Part shown: in pieces, positions 37,437-45,200 of the stretch | How the letters are laid out: every line of letters begins with the position of its first letter | How positions within the stretch are numbered: position 1 is the first letter of the stretch | Assembly: GCA_030535245.1 (NCBI GenBank) | Contig: JAUNBJ010000013.1 | Coordinates: 1 to 49,571 of the forward strand | Direction: 5' to 3' | Origin: Planctomycetia bacterium | Lineage (GTDB): Bacteria > Planctomycetota > Planctomycetia > Pirellulales > Thermoguttaceae | Length of the DNA: 49,571 nucleotides | Notes under the pieces: model-generated | Told to the model about the DNA's origin: nothing | The model's input: the letters and a program-made list of their open reading frames with translations, nothing else | The model's database searches: none | Made by a program: the position numbers and the translations under genes

Positions 37437-37585
37437 ACTCTCGCTTCTGTTGGGGAATTTTAAAAATTTTCGCTTTTTTTCTGATACAATCCAAAAAATC
37501 CGCAAGTTCGTCACATCTTAACACCGATAATAAATATATATCCGAGGGATAGAAAACACATTTTACAATATGAAGAGGGAATGTC

Positions 37586-38152
37586 ATGTTGAAAACATCA
37601 CTCAAAGGAATGTTGCTTGCGACCATGGGGGCTGCCCTGGTTTTGTCAAGTGGGTGTGCGTTTACCAGCTACGGGCCGAGTTTGGGCATCCTGTCGGTGC
37701 CGATTCCGGTTTCACCCTATTTCCAGAACAAGAAAGAAGACGAAGCGGCCGAGGCGCGTTATGCTTCGATGATGGTTTTGGATCCGATTCCGCCGGGAAA
37801 GACGCACATTGCGGAAGACCCGCCGAGTGACGACCAGATTCTTCGCAAGTTCCAGGAAATACACAACGTTCGTGGGAATTTCCCGGCACTGTATGAAGTG
37901 CAGCACAACAACATTCGTATCGTGAAGGAAAAAATTGTGGACACGGTGGATCCGGTCAGGGTTTATCCGCTGGTCGGCCCGGCGCAGCTCCACCATTCGC
38001 ACTGGATTTGCAAGGTGTATTATACCGAAATCGTGCGTAACGGCTGGCCCATTCCGCATACCATTAAAAATGAGGAACGGATGGAAGTTATCAAGATTGA
38101 CCAGGATCATCTTCATCGAGCCGGCAACGTGGTTCCCGGAGATGCGAACTGA
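37586..38152 (+). CDS. Lipoprotein of unknown function
   Basis: 188 aa. A hydrophobic signal segment ends in the lipobox LSSGC, with Cys24 as the likely lipidated residue. GAGGG lies a few bases before the ATG. The mature part has no family I know; it is rich in charged residues, Pro and His (QLHHSHW near 136). It has its own terminator, so it is probably a single-gene unit. Outer-membrane or periplasmic location is expected. Confidence 0.8.
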   Translation: MLKTSLKGMLLATMGAALVLSSGCAFTSYGPSLGILSVPIPVSPYFQNKKEDEAAEARYASMMVLDPIPPGKTHIAEDPPSDDQILRKFQEIHNVRGNFPALYEVQHNNIRIVKEKIVDTVDPVRVYPLVGPAQLHHSHWICKVYYTEIVRNGWPIPHTIKNEERMEVIKIDQDHLHRAGNVVPGDAN

Positions 38153-38200
38153 CCTGGTGTAACCGATCCCTCTTGAAAACCGCTGGTTTTCTACATGACG

Positions 38201-38232
38201 CGCTTCGGGGGTTTTCCCCGGAGCGTTTTTTT
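38201..38232 (+). terminator. Rho-independent terminator of the lipoprotein gene
   Basis: CGCTTCGGGG (38201-38210) pairs with CCCCGGAGCG (38216-38225) with one G-T pair, followed by seven T. Confidence 0.92.
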
Positions 38233-38253
38233 ATGGAACCCAAGGAGCTTTGC

Positions 38254-39894
38254 ATGAAACGCTTCCTGATTCTCTGGTGTCTGCTGGCGGCGGGAACCCT
38301 CTACGCGCAACGGGGGGAATTTACGCTGAAAATCGTCGATTCAAAAACGAAAGAACCTCTGGACTGTCGCGTGGAGGTTCGCAACGAGCGCGGCGTTTCC
38401 CAGCGTGTGGAAAAGTTGCCGTTTCTTTACGATCATCTGGCGGTTCCGGGGCGGGTGGAGATGGCGTTTCCGTTGGGAACGTACCCGATGGTGGTGGAGC
38501 GGGGTTTGGAATATCTGCCACGGACGGGGCACTTTGTGTTGAACCGTTCGGCGAAGGATGAAAAGACGGAAACGCTTCATCGGTTCATCGATTTATCGCG
38601 ACAGGGGTGGTGGTCGGCCGATTTGGAGGTCTTGCGGAAGAAATCGGACATCGAGGCGTTGATGAAGGCGGACGACGTACACTTTGTACCGCTTTTGGGG
38701 CCGAAAAAGCAGGGAACCGAAGCAATTCCCGAAGTCTGGTTCGACGGCGACCGGGTATATACGACAGGGAATTATCGGTTGACGCACCCCGATTGTGGCG
38801 TATCGCTTTTGAACCTGCCGGCGGGGACGGATTGGACGGGGTTGAAGCTGGAGGAACAGAGCACGCCGATTCCGTTTTTGTATTTGCTGCGGAAAAAGGA
38901 TGCGTCGATGTGGCTGGACGTGACGAACAGTGAAAGTTGGGATTTGCCGCTTCTGGTGTCGTTGGGAATGGTCGATTCGATGCGGATTTTGGGGAAGGAG
39001 ATCACCCGTTCGCAGGTTTTGCCACCCGATTTTGACTGGACGAGCGTGCCGCCGCGGAAATCGTCGGGCAAGCTGAACGCGAAAAAGAGGGTGAAGAAAA
39101 AAGAGGGGGGGAAAACGCCGTCCGAAGTGCTGGCCGGGGAGACGATGCGTTATCGCGGCGATCTGGGATACCAGCGGTGGACGGAGGACGTTTATTTTCA
39201 TTTGCTGAACGTGGGGCTTCGGATTCCTCCCTCAGCGGGGAGCGGGTCGGGGTTGTCGCCCAATCCGGTCGGTTCCAACCGGGTGTATGCGTTTGTCGAC
39301 CGGAGCGAGTACCTTGCGAATGCCGACGTTTCCGGATTGAAAGAAAAAGGGGGGAACGCCGGTTTCAATACGGCGATGTGGTGGGACGCGCTGCGTAGCG
39401 GGGCGGCGGTCGTGACGAACGGGCCGCTTTTGGTGCCGCGGGTGGACGGTTGTTTGCCGGGATTCTTTTTCGAGTTCACGGAAGCCGAAACGCCGATCAA
39501 GCTGGAAATCGGCCTGACGCTTTCCACGCGGTCGTCGATCCAGTACATCGAGATATTGGTCAATGGCAAGGTTCAGCAATCGATACGGTTTCAGGATTAC
39601 GCCGAAACGGGAAAGTTGCCCCCCATTACGCTGGAGGAGAGCGGCTGGTTCCTGCTGCGGGTCGTGACGGACGTTTCGGGAACGTACTGCTGCGGCATGA
39701 CGGCACCATTTTACGTCCAGATCGGCGACCAACCCAACCCGCAGGCCAAAGAATCGGCGACGTTTTTCCTGAATTGGGAAAAGGCACGGATTCGGATGTT
39801 GAAAAAATCAGGGGCGTTTGAGGGGGAAACCGGTGCCCAACGCTTGCAATTTCACGAACATGCGTTAAAATACTGGTTGAGGAAATCGCGGTAA
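38254..39894 (+). CDS. Exported CehA/McbA-like (PHP superfamily) protein lacking the metal ligands
   Basis: 546 aa. The ATG at 38254 has AAGGAG at 38242-38247 and opens a signal peptide (MKRFLILWCLLAAGTLYAQ). An N-terminal beta domain (about 25-100) resembles carboxypeptidase-regulatory folds. The core follows CehA/McbA metallohydrolases: GWWSADLEVLR from 118, then VYFHLLNVGLRIPPSAGSGS (about 313-332) with NPVGSNRVYA, and WWDALRSGAAVVTNGPLL. In family members I know, the first motif is GDLHVHR; here Glu125 and Leu127 replace both His. The later NNH-type motif is also gone (SMRILGKE). Hydrolase activity is therefore doubtful. A Lys-rich insert lies near 275-290. Confidence 0.7.
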   Translation: MKRFLILWCLLAAGTLYAQRGEFTLKIVDSKTKEPLDCRVEVRNERGVSQRVEKLPFLYDHLAVPGRVEMAFPLGTYPMVVERGLEYLPRTGHFVLNRSAKDEKTETLHRFIDLSRQGWWSADLEVLRKKSDIEALMKADDVHFVPLLGPKKQGTEAIPEVWFDGDRVYTTGNYRLTHPDCGVSLLNLPAGTDWTGLKLEEQSTPIPFLYLLRKKDASMWLDVTNSESWDLPLLVSLGMVDSMRILGKEITRSQVLPPDFDWTSVPPRKSSGKLNAKKRVKKKEGGKTPSEVLAGETMRYRGDLGYQRWTEDVYFHLLNVGLRIPPSAGSGSGLSPNPVGSNRVYAFVDRSEYLANADVSGLKEKGGNAGFNTAMWWDALRSGAAVVTNGPLLVPRVDGCLPGFFFEFTEAETPIKLEIGLTLSTRSSIQYIEILVNGKVQQSIRFQDYAETGKLPPITLEESGWFLLRVVTDVSGTYCCGMTAPFYVQIGDQPNPQAKESATFFLNWEKARIRMLKKSGAFEGETGAQRLQFHEHALKYWLRKSR

Positions 39895-39993
39895 TTCCCG
39901 AACCTGTTCGGCACCGCGCAATCCGGAGCTTGCCTCGGCAATTCAACGCTTTCGTTTTTCACCCTACGCGACCCCTTGAAGAAAGGAACGACC

Positions 39994-40860
39994 ATGCACT
40001 TCAAATATGCCATGTGCAATGAACTTTACGAGAACTGGGACCTTGCCCGACAGTTCGACTACGTGGCCCGCTGCGGGTACACCGGAATGGAGCTTGCCCC
40101 GTTCACACTGACTCCCAGCGTCGAGCCTGCCGACGTCCGCGAGATCACCCCCGCGAAAATTGCCGAAATCCGACGTTGTGCGAAAAACTCCGGCGTTGGT
40201 ATTCTCGGCCTGCACTGGCTACTTTCCAAAACCAGCGGTTTCCACCTCACCCTGCCAGATGCCGACGTGCGGAAAAAAACCGTCGCGTACGGCAAAGCCC
40301 TGATCGACCTGTGCAGCGAGCTGGGGGGCAATATCATGGTCTGGGGTTCTCCCAAACAGCGAAACATCGAACCGGGCGTTTCCAGGGACGATGCGTTCCG
40401 TTATGCTGCCGACGCACTTTCCGAACTGGCACCGAAACTGGTGGAAAATAACGTCTCGATCGCGTTGGAACCACTCGCACCGGCGGAAACCAATTTCCTG
40501 ACCAACGCGGCGGAAACGGTTCAGCTCATCGAAATGGTGGAATGCCCGAACATCCAGCTTCATTTGGATTGCAAAGCGATGTGGGGCGGTGAGCTGGCCC
40601 CCGACGGCAGCCGTGTCCCAATGGCCGACGTGATTCGTCGTTTCGCCCCCTACACCATCCATTTCCATGCCAACGATCCGAACCTCCAGGGGCCGGGGAT
40701 GGGGGAATTGGACTTTACCCCCATTTTCGCGGCACTCCAAGAAACGCACTACAAGGGTTGGATCAGTGTGGAAGTGTTCGACTACACGCCCGGCCCGGAG
40801 GCGCTGACCGAAAAGAGCATCGCCTACATGAAGAAAATTGAAGCAGCGTGCAACCCGTAA
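39994..40860 (+). CDS. Sugar phosphate isomerase/epimerase-like TIM barrel (xylose isomerase-like)
   Basis: 288 aa from the ATG at 39994, which has AAGGA at 39983-39987; a TTG 18 bases earlier is rejected. The protein follows the AP endonuclease 2/xylose isomerase-like TIM barrel: Glu159 (ALEPL), Asp192 (HLDCKA), His223 and His225 (HFHANDPN) and Glu260 (SVEVFDY) are the expected divalent-metal ligands. Such enzymes interconvert ketoses and aldoses or epimerise sugars and inositols; the substrate cannot be told. No signal peptide, so cytoplasmic. It is not tightly linked to neighbours. Confidence 0.88.
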   Translation: MHFKYAMCNELYENWDLARQFDYVARCGYTGMELAPFTLTPSVEPADVREITPAKIAEIRRCAKNSGVGILGLHWLLSKTSGFHLTLPDADVRKKTVAYGKALIDLCSELGGNIMVWGSPKQRNIEPGVSRDDAFRYAADALSELAPKLVENNVSIALEPLAPAETNFLTNAAETVQLIEMVECPNIQLHLDCKAMWGGELAPDGSRVPMADVIRRFAPYTIHFHANDPNLQGPGMGELDFTPIFAALQETHYKGWISVEVFDYTPGPEALTEKSIAYMKKIEAACNP

Positions 40861-40862
40861 GG

Positions 40863-41040
40863 ATAATTGATAGTTGATAATTGATAATTAATGGTTAATG
40901 GTTAATGGTTGCTTTGTTCAACCGTTTTGGGAGTGATAGTGCTATACACCGGATTCCTACATTACAACCTCACTACTCAAAAAACGGTTTAAACAAAAAT
41001 AATTATCAATTATCAATTATCAATTCAATTCAATTCAATT
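40863..41040. repeat. Composite intergenic repeat, copy B
   Basis: The left arrays are GATAATT and TTAATGG units (40863-40910). The core runs from CTTTGTTCAACCGTTTT (about 40912) to CACTACTCAAAAAACGGTTT (40971-40990), imperfect inverted ends about 45 bases apart. The right array is AATTATC units and a short AATTC run (41001-41040), inverted relative to the left. The layout is the same as in copy A. It fills the space between the convergent isomerase and NRDE genes. Confidence 0.65.
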
Positions 41041-41070
41041 CGACAAGCCAGCGAGATTCCCTTAAGGTTC

Positions 41071-41853
41071 TCACCCTGCTTCCGGCGGCGGGACTTTTTT
41101 CTGCGAATTGCGGTCTGTGGAAAGTACCTGACGCAGCAGTGCGGAAACATCCTCGTACTTGGAATCACTGGGGGATGTGGGAGTGCACTGAAGCACCGCG
41201 CCATGCCCCTTGTACGGCAGCGAAAGCAGCAATCCCGAAACGGTCTGAATCTCACCATCCACCAGCACGATTCCACGACGTCCGTACGGATCGGGCTTCT
41301 TGGCAAACGTTTTGCTGGCGACCGCTAAAAACGTTACGGAAGAATCCAGCCGCTGAAGCGTCAACTGCCGCCGGACAAACTCCTGCCGTTCGTCGTTGTA
41401 GTCGTCCATTCGGCCAGCGGTAAACATGTGCAGTCCCGGCTTAATCTCCTCCAGGGAAACCTCCGTACCTCCGTAAACCACAAACGCCTGATTCGCGTCG
41501 GCCACCACAAAATTCACTCCGGCGTAATTCCCGGTCTGCAACTCCTTGACCGCCATTTCCGCCGACTCTTTCGGACTGCGGTAATTGAGCATCTCGCGAC
41601 ACAGCAACCCACGCGAACGCGGACTGTACGGAACCTCCCGACGAAATCGGTTCATCGCACACGCAAACATCCCGTGCTGGTTGATTCCAAACCACGTTCC
41701 TCCAGCTTTTCGGTCGATTCCACAAATGATTCGGGGACATCCCGATTGAATTCGCGGTGCCTGCGACGGACGATCCGGTCGTTCTTCCCGATTGTACGCC
41801 ACCAGGATCGGCGAATCGGTCGCCACCTTGTACTGAAATGCCATTACACCCAT
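41071..41853 (-). CDS. NRDE/TANGO2-family protein (N-terminal nucleophile missing)
   Basis: 260 aa. The ATG has an excellent AGGAGGT site, so the start MGVMAFQYKV is firm. The family motif appears as AYNREERPDRPS, followed by AGGTWFGINQHG and SRGLLCREML, all typical of NRDE (PF05742, TANGO2) proteins. Members usually start Met-Cys, and that Cys is proposed as the N-terminal nucleophile; here residue 2 is Gly and no Cys is nearby. The role of the family is poorly defined (heme or lipid handling has been proposed in animals). The gene stands alone, convergent with the isomerase gene. Confidence 0.85.
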   Translation of the reverse strand: MGVMAFQYKVATDSPILVAYNREERPDRPSQAPRIQSGCPRIICGIDRKAGGTWFGINQHGMFACAMNRFRREVPYSPRSRGLLCREMLNYRSPKESAEMAVKELQTGNYAGVNFVVADANQAFVVYGGTEVSLEEIKPGLHMFTAGRMDDYNDERQEFVRRQLTLQRLDSSVTFLAVASKTFAKKPDPYGRRGIVLVDGEIQTVSGLLLSLPYKGHGAVLQCTPTSPSDSKYEDVSALLRQVLSTDRNSQKKVPPPEAG

Positions 41854-41905
41854 AATTCTACCTCCTGATTTTACAAAAGACAGGGTTTTTCTTTCTACTG
41901 CTTTA

Positions 41906-41933
41906 ATCTTACCCCAAATTGCAAATCAAGCAA
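41906..41933 (-). promoter_or_regulatory. Possible promoter of the NRDE gene
   Basis: On the minus strand TTGCTT (41933-41928), 16-bp spacer and TAAGAT (41911-41906) lie about 52 bases before the ATG. Confidence 0.4.
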
Positions 41934-42045
41934 CCCCCTAAACGGGGGGTATTCCTCTAATCCCCAACGGGGGAAATTCCATAGCTGGGCAACGCTTCAG
42001 GGAATGAATTCCTGGGAGTATTAAAAAATTTTATCCACACCCCAC

Positions 42046-42074
42046 TTGACGGAAAAGGCGGGTTTGTCCATAAT
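42046..42074 (+). promoter_or_regulatory. Promoter of the EF-hand lipoprotein gene
   Basis: TTGACG (42046-42051), 17-bp spacer and CATAAT (42069-42074), about 100 bases before the ATG. Confidence 0.6.
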
Positions 42075-42175
42075 AAATAGAGATAACTTTCTGGGAAGCG
42101 ATTTCCAGAAAGGGGCTTTACGAAAAAGGTAATGTTCAAGGTTTTATTCATTTTTTCATTTCAAGGGGTGCGAGC

Positions 42176-42778
42176 ATGAAACACTTGGTTTTGGGTCTGA
42201 TGGGGATGGCGATTGTTCTGAGCATGGGCTGCGGCCTGAAGAAGCCCAATCGTGTCGATGCTCCGACGATTGACGGTTCGGCGGCGGGTGCTGCGGCAGT
42301 CAAGCTGTATGACAAGAACGGGAACGGCAAAATCGACGGAGCCGAACTGAAAGATGCTCCGGCACTGAATTCGGTGCTGAAGTCGTTGGATACCAATGGC
42401 GACGGGGCGATCGACGCGGGTGAAATTGCCACGCGGATTCAGGGCTGGGCCGACACGAAGGTGGGGCTGACCTGCCCGATGATTTCCTTCACGTTCAAGG
42501 GGAAGCCGATGAAGGCGGGAAGCGTCACGCTCAAGCCGGTTCCGTTCCTGGCGGAGTACCTCAAGGAGGCGAAGGGGGACATCATCGACGGTTCGTGCAA
42601 TCCGACGTCGGAGGGGAATCAGGAAAATCTGCCGGGCATGGCGTTGGGATTCTATGATATTATCATTGAAAACGCGCAGCCGAAGCTCCCCGCCGATGGC
42701 AAATGGGGCGTCGAGATTTCCGACCTGAACCCGATGCTTCAGGAAACGGGCGGCTCGTATCAGATTGAGCTGAAATAG
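42176..42778 (+). CDS. EF-hand lipoprotein
   Basis: 200 aa. A signal segment ends in the lipobox LSMGC (Cys19). Two EF-hand loops follow: DKNGNGKIDGAEL and DTNGDGAIDAGEI, with all acidic calcium positions present. The C-terminal half (about 100-200) reads as a beta domain of the carboxypeptidase-regulatory or transthyretin-like kind common in planctomycete lipoproteins. AAGGGG lies before the ATG. It has its own promoter and terminator. A calcium-binding role at the cell surface is likely; partner unknown. Confidence 0.82.
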   Translation: MKHLVLGLMGMAIVLSMGCGLKKPNRVDAPTIDGSAAGAAAVKLYDKNGNGKIDGAELKDAPALNSVLKSLDTNGDGAIDAGEIATRIQGWADTKVGLTCPMISFTFKGKPMKAGSVTLKPVPFLAEYLKEAKGDIIDGSCNPTSEGNQENLPGMALGFYDIIIENAQPKLPADGKWGVEISDLNPMLQETGGSYQIELK

Positions 42779-42797
42779 TTTTGGGAAAAGTTTTTCG

Positions 42798-42832
42798 CGG
42801 CGTTTCGTTTTCCAGCGGAACGCCGTTTTTTT
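42798..42832 (+). terminator. Rho-independent terminator of the EF-hand lipoprotein gene
   Basis: CGGCGTTTCG (42798-42807) and CGGAACGCCG (42816-42825) form a stem with one mismatch, followed by seven T. Confidence 0.9.
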
Positions 42833-42844
42833 AAGGGAACAAAA

Positions 42845-43744
42845 ATGAACACACTTCTTCTTTGGGCGGTTTTTTCGTGGACGCTTCCTTCTGCCGGGCA
42901 GGTGGCGGAGGGCTGGATTGCCCTGTTTGATGGCGAGACGACCTTTGGCTGGACGGTTTCCGATGGGGAATGGGCGGTCGAGAATGGTACGCTGGTCGGC
43001 ACGGGCGGGGCGATGGTCCTGAACACCCGATTCCCGAAAGCGACATGGACGTACGAAGTGAACGACGGCAGCGGCTGGAAAGCGTTTTCGTTCGAGACGG
43101 AAGCCGTCGGGAAAATTGTAATTCGCGCTTGGGAGGGGAAGCGAACCGCTTTTCGGAATATTTTTCTGAAACCGCAGGGGTTGAAACCGCTGTTTCATGG
43201 CGAAAATCTGGAGGGTTGGAATCTTTACCCGGAGATGCCGGGCCGGTTTACGGTGGATAAGGCCATGCGGTGTATCGTGGTGAAAGATGGCCCCGGAATG
43301 CTGGAAAGCAAGGAAAGTTTCGGTGATTTCGTGCTTCAGGTGGCGGCCAAAACGGGGGCGGAGCACCTCAATTCGGGTATCTTTTTCCGATGTATTCCGG
43401 GCGAGAAGATGAATGGCTACGAGAGCCAGATTCACAACGGCGTGAAAGACGGCGATCGAACCCAACCGCTGGATGCCGGGACGGGAGCCATTTTCCGTCG
43501 TACCGTGGCCCGTTACGTGCCGGCCAACGATAAGGAGATTTTTTACAAAACCATCGTGGCCGACGGGGCGCACATCGCGGTCTGGGTCAACGGTCTGCAA
43601 GTAACCGACTGGACCGACACCCGCAAACCCAACGCCAACCCGCGTCGTGGCCTGCGTCTGGAACCGGGAACGCTTATGCTTCAGGCACACGACCCGACGA
43701 CCGACGTTTATTTTTACTCCCTGAATATTGGTGAAATCCGTTAA
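42845..43744 (+). CDS. DUF1080 (3-keto-disaccharide hydrolase-like) exported protein, two tandem domains
   Basis: 299 aa with a short signal peptide. Two beta-sandwich DUF1080 units are seen: a short first (WIALFDGETTFGWT, about 24-110) and a full second (LKPLFHGENLEGWNLYP, about 115-299) with SGIFFRCIPGEKMNGYESQ and GLRLEPGTLMLQAHDPTTD. The family binds or cleaves glycans, with 3-keto-disaccharides proposed. AAGGGAAC precedes the ATG. It starts 13 bases after the terminator of the lipoprotein and lies nine bases before the glycosyltransferase gene, with which it may be co-transcribed. Confidence 0.88.
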   Translation: MNTLLLWAVFSWTLPSAGQVAEGWIALFDGETTFGWTVSDGEWAVENGTLVGTGGAMVLNTRFPKATWTYEVNDGSGWKAFSFETEAVGKIVIRAWEGKRTAFRNIFLKPQGLKPLFHGENLEGWNLYPEMPGRFTVDKAMRCIVVKDGPGMLESKESFGDFVLQVAAKTGAEHLNSGIFFRCIPGEKMNGYESQIHNGVKDGDRTQPLDAGTGAIFRRTVARYVPANDKEIFYKTIVADGAHIAVWVNGLQVTDWTDTRKPNANPRRGLRLEPGTLMLQAHDPTTDVYFYSLNIGEIR

Positions 43745-43753
43745 CTTCCCGCC

Positions 43754-45166
43754 ATGTTTTTGAAGAAACCACCCCTGATTGTCTGGGTGCTGCTGGCCGG
43801 ACTGGTTTTGCGGCTGGGGATTTTTTTTGCATTTCCCAGTACCTGGAAGCTCTATATTGTTGACGAGAAAGACTACAACCAGCTTGCCGTCCATCTCGTG
43901 GATACCGGCATGTTCCAGGCGGGGGGGGAGCTGGTTTCGATCCGTCCACCGTTGTATCCGTGGTTTCTTTCGCAGATTTACAAGGTTTGGGGTTCTGAAA
44001 ATTACAGTGCGGTGCGGTTGTTTCAGATTGCCCTTTCGCTGGCGACGGTGGGGTGTGTCTATGGCATGGCCCGTGAGTTTTCCGACACGCTTTCCGAGCG
44101 GGGGGCACTGCTGGCGGCGGCGTTGTTCTGTTTGTATCCCTCGATGGTGGGGGAAAATTTCCTGCTTTTGACGGAGACGCTGTTCACGTTCTGGCTGGTG
44201 TTGGTGCTGTGGACAGCGACGCGGTTTTTCCGAACGGGGTCGTTGTATGCGGTCTGTTTTTGCGGCGTTTTTATGGCGTTGGGGGCGTTGACGCGTAGTA
44301 TTCTGTGGATGGCACCGGTTCCGTTTGCGTTGTTCTTGCTGTTTTGGCCCTCGTGGATGGGGTGGAAACGGCGTCTGGCGGGGGCGTTTTTGCTGGTGCT
44401 GTTTGCCGGAACCGTCATGGCACCATGGATGATCCGCAACACCCGGGTGCAACGAACGTTTACCGCCATCGACTGCATGAGCGGGCGAAACCTGATGATG
44501 GGGAATTACGAACATACGCCGTTTTATCGGGCGTGGGATGCGGTGGGGGTGCCCGCCCCGAACGACTGGTACACGGTGCTGTTGCGGGATGGTGAAACGC
44601 GTGGGGAACAACTTTACCGGGAAACGCAGGGGGTCGTCGATCGCCGTGCCGGAGAATACGCCAAGCGGTTCATCCTGCAAAATCCGGGGCTGACGCTGCG
44701 GCGGGACGCGATGAAGGCCTGTTGTTTCTGGCAGTTGGAACGGTCGCTTCTGGCGGGGTTCGACTATGGTTTCTGGGGAATTTCCTCGTGGAGTCTGGAA
44801 AAACGGCTGCTGCTTTTTGTCCTGCTGGGGGGGGTGATTCAGCTTTGCTACGTTTTCGTCCTGTATAGTGCGATGGCGGGGATTTTTTCCACCCGATTTT
44901 CGTCCTGGTCGGGGATGGCGGCAGTTTTTCTGCTCTGCGTGGTGGTTTATTTCTGGGGGATTCACTCCCTGATTTTTTCCCATGAACGTTACCATTTGCC
45001 GCTGGTGCCGATCCTGACACTCTTCGCGGCGATGTTCTGGAGCCAGTATGCCGCCCGGTGGGAATTCCTGAAAACCCACCCCAAACGGCTTGTTTCCGGT
45101 GGTGTCGTCGCCATGGGGCTGTTGGCTTTCTGGATTTGGGAGATTTTTCTGGTGCTGCCGGTATGA
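43754..45166 (+). CDS. GT39/ArnT-like membrane glycosyltransferase
   Basis: 470 aa, about ten or eleven hydrophobic helices. The first loop has VDEKDYNQLA and RPPLYPWFLS, the pattern of the PMT_2 (dolichyl-phosphate-mannose-protein mannosyltransferase-like) family, whose members transfer sugars from lipid carriers to protein or lipid at the outer face of the cytoplasmic membrane. The acceptor is not known. hydF starts 34 bases after the stop, so the two may share a transcript by chance of position only. Confidence 0.85.
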   Translation: MFLKKPPLIVWVLLAGLVLRLGIFFAFPSTWKLYIVDEKDYNQLAVHLVDTGMFQAGGELVSIRPPLYPWFLSQIYKVWGSENYSAVRLFQIALSLATVGCVYGMAREFSDTLSERGALLAAALFCLYPSMVGENFLLLTETLFTFWLVLVLWTATRFFRTGSLYAVCFCGVFMALGALTRSILWMAPVPFALFLLFWPSWMGWKRRLAGAFLLVLFAGTVMAPWMIRNTRVQRTFTAIDCMSGRNLMMGNYEHTPFYRAWDAVGVPAPNDWYTVLLRDGETRGEQLYRETQGVVDRRAGEYAKRFILQNPGLTLRRDAMKACCFWQLERSLLAGFDYGFWGISSWSLEKRLLLFVLLGGVIQLCYVFVLYSAMAGIFSTRFSSWSGMAAVFLLCVVVYFWGIHSLIFSHERYHLPLVPILTLFAAMFWSQYAARWEFLKTHPKRLVSGGVVAMGLLAFWIWEIFLVLPV

Positions 45167-45200
45167 TCCCGCCGATCCTTCCCATACGAAAGGTTTTTTC

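Larger units (their letters stand above)
37272..37585. other. Gene-free interval with palindrome and heptad array
   Basis: About 310 bases between protein B and a lipoprotein gene. It holds the 30-base palindrome at 37313-37342 and the heptad array at 37398-37436. The last 140 bases are AT-rich and probably carry the lipoprotein promoter, but no clear box pair was seen. Confidence 0.5.
41854..42175. other. Divergent regulatory interval
   Basis: About 320 bases between the NRDE gene and an EF-hand lipoprotein gene. It holds one promoter in each direction and an inverted, G/C-run sequence (GGGGGGTATTCC...CCCCAACGGGGG, about 41944-41973). No coding sequence is supported. Confidence 0.5.

Noticed and set aside
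40863..41040. CRISPR-like array
   Set aside because: Units are only 7 bp and directly adjacent, with no spacers and no cas genes.
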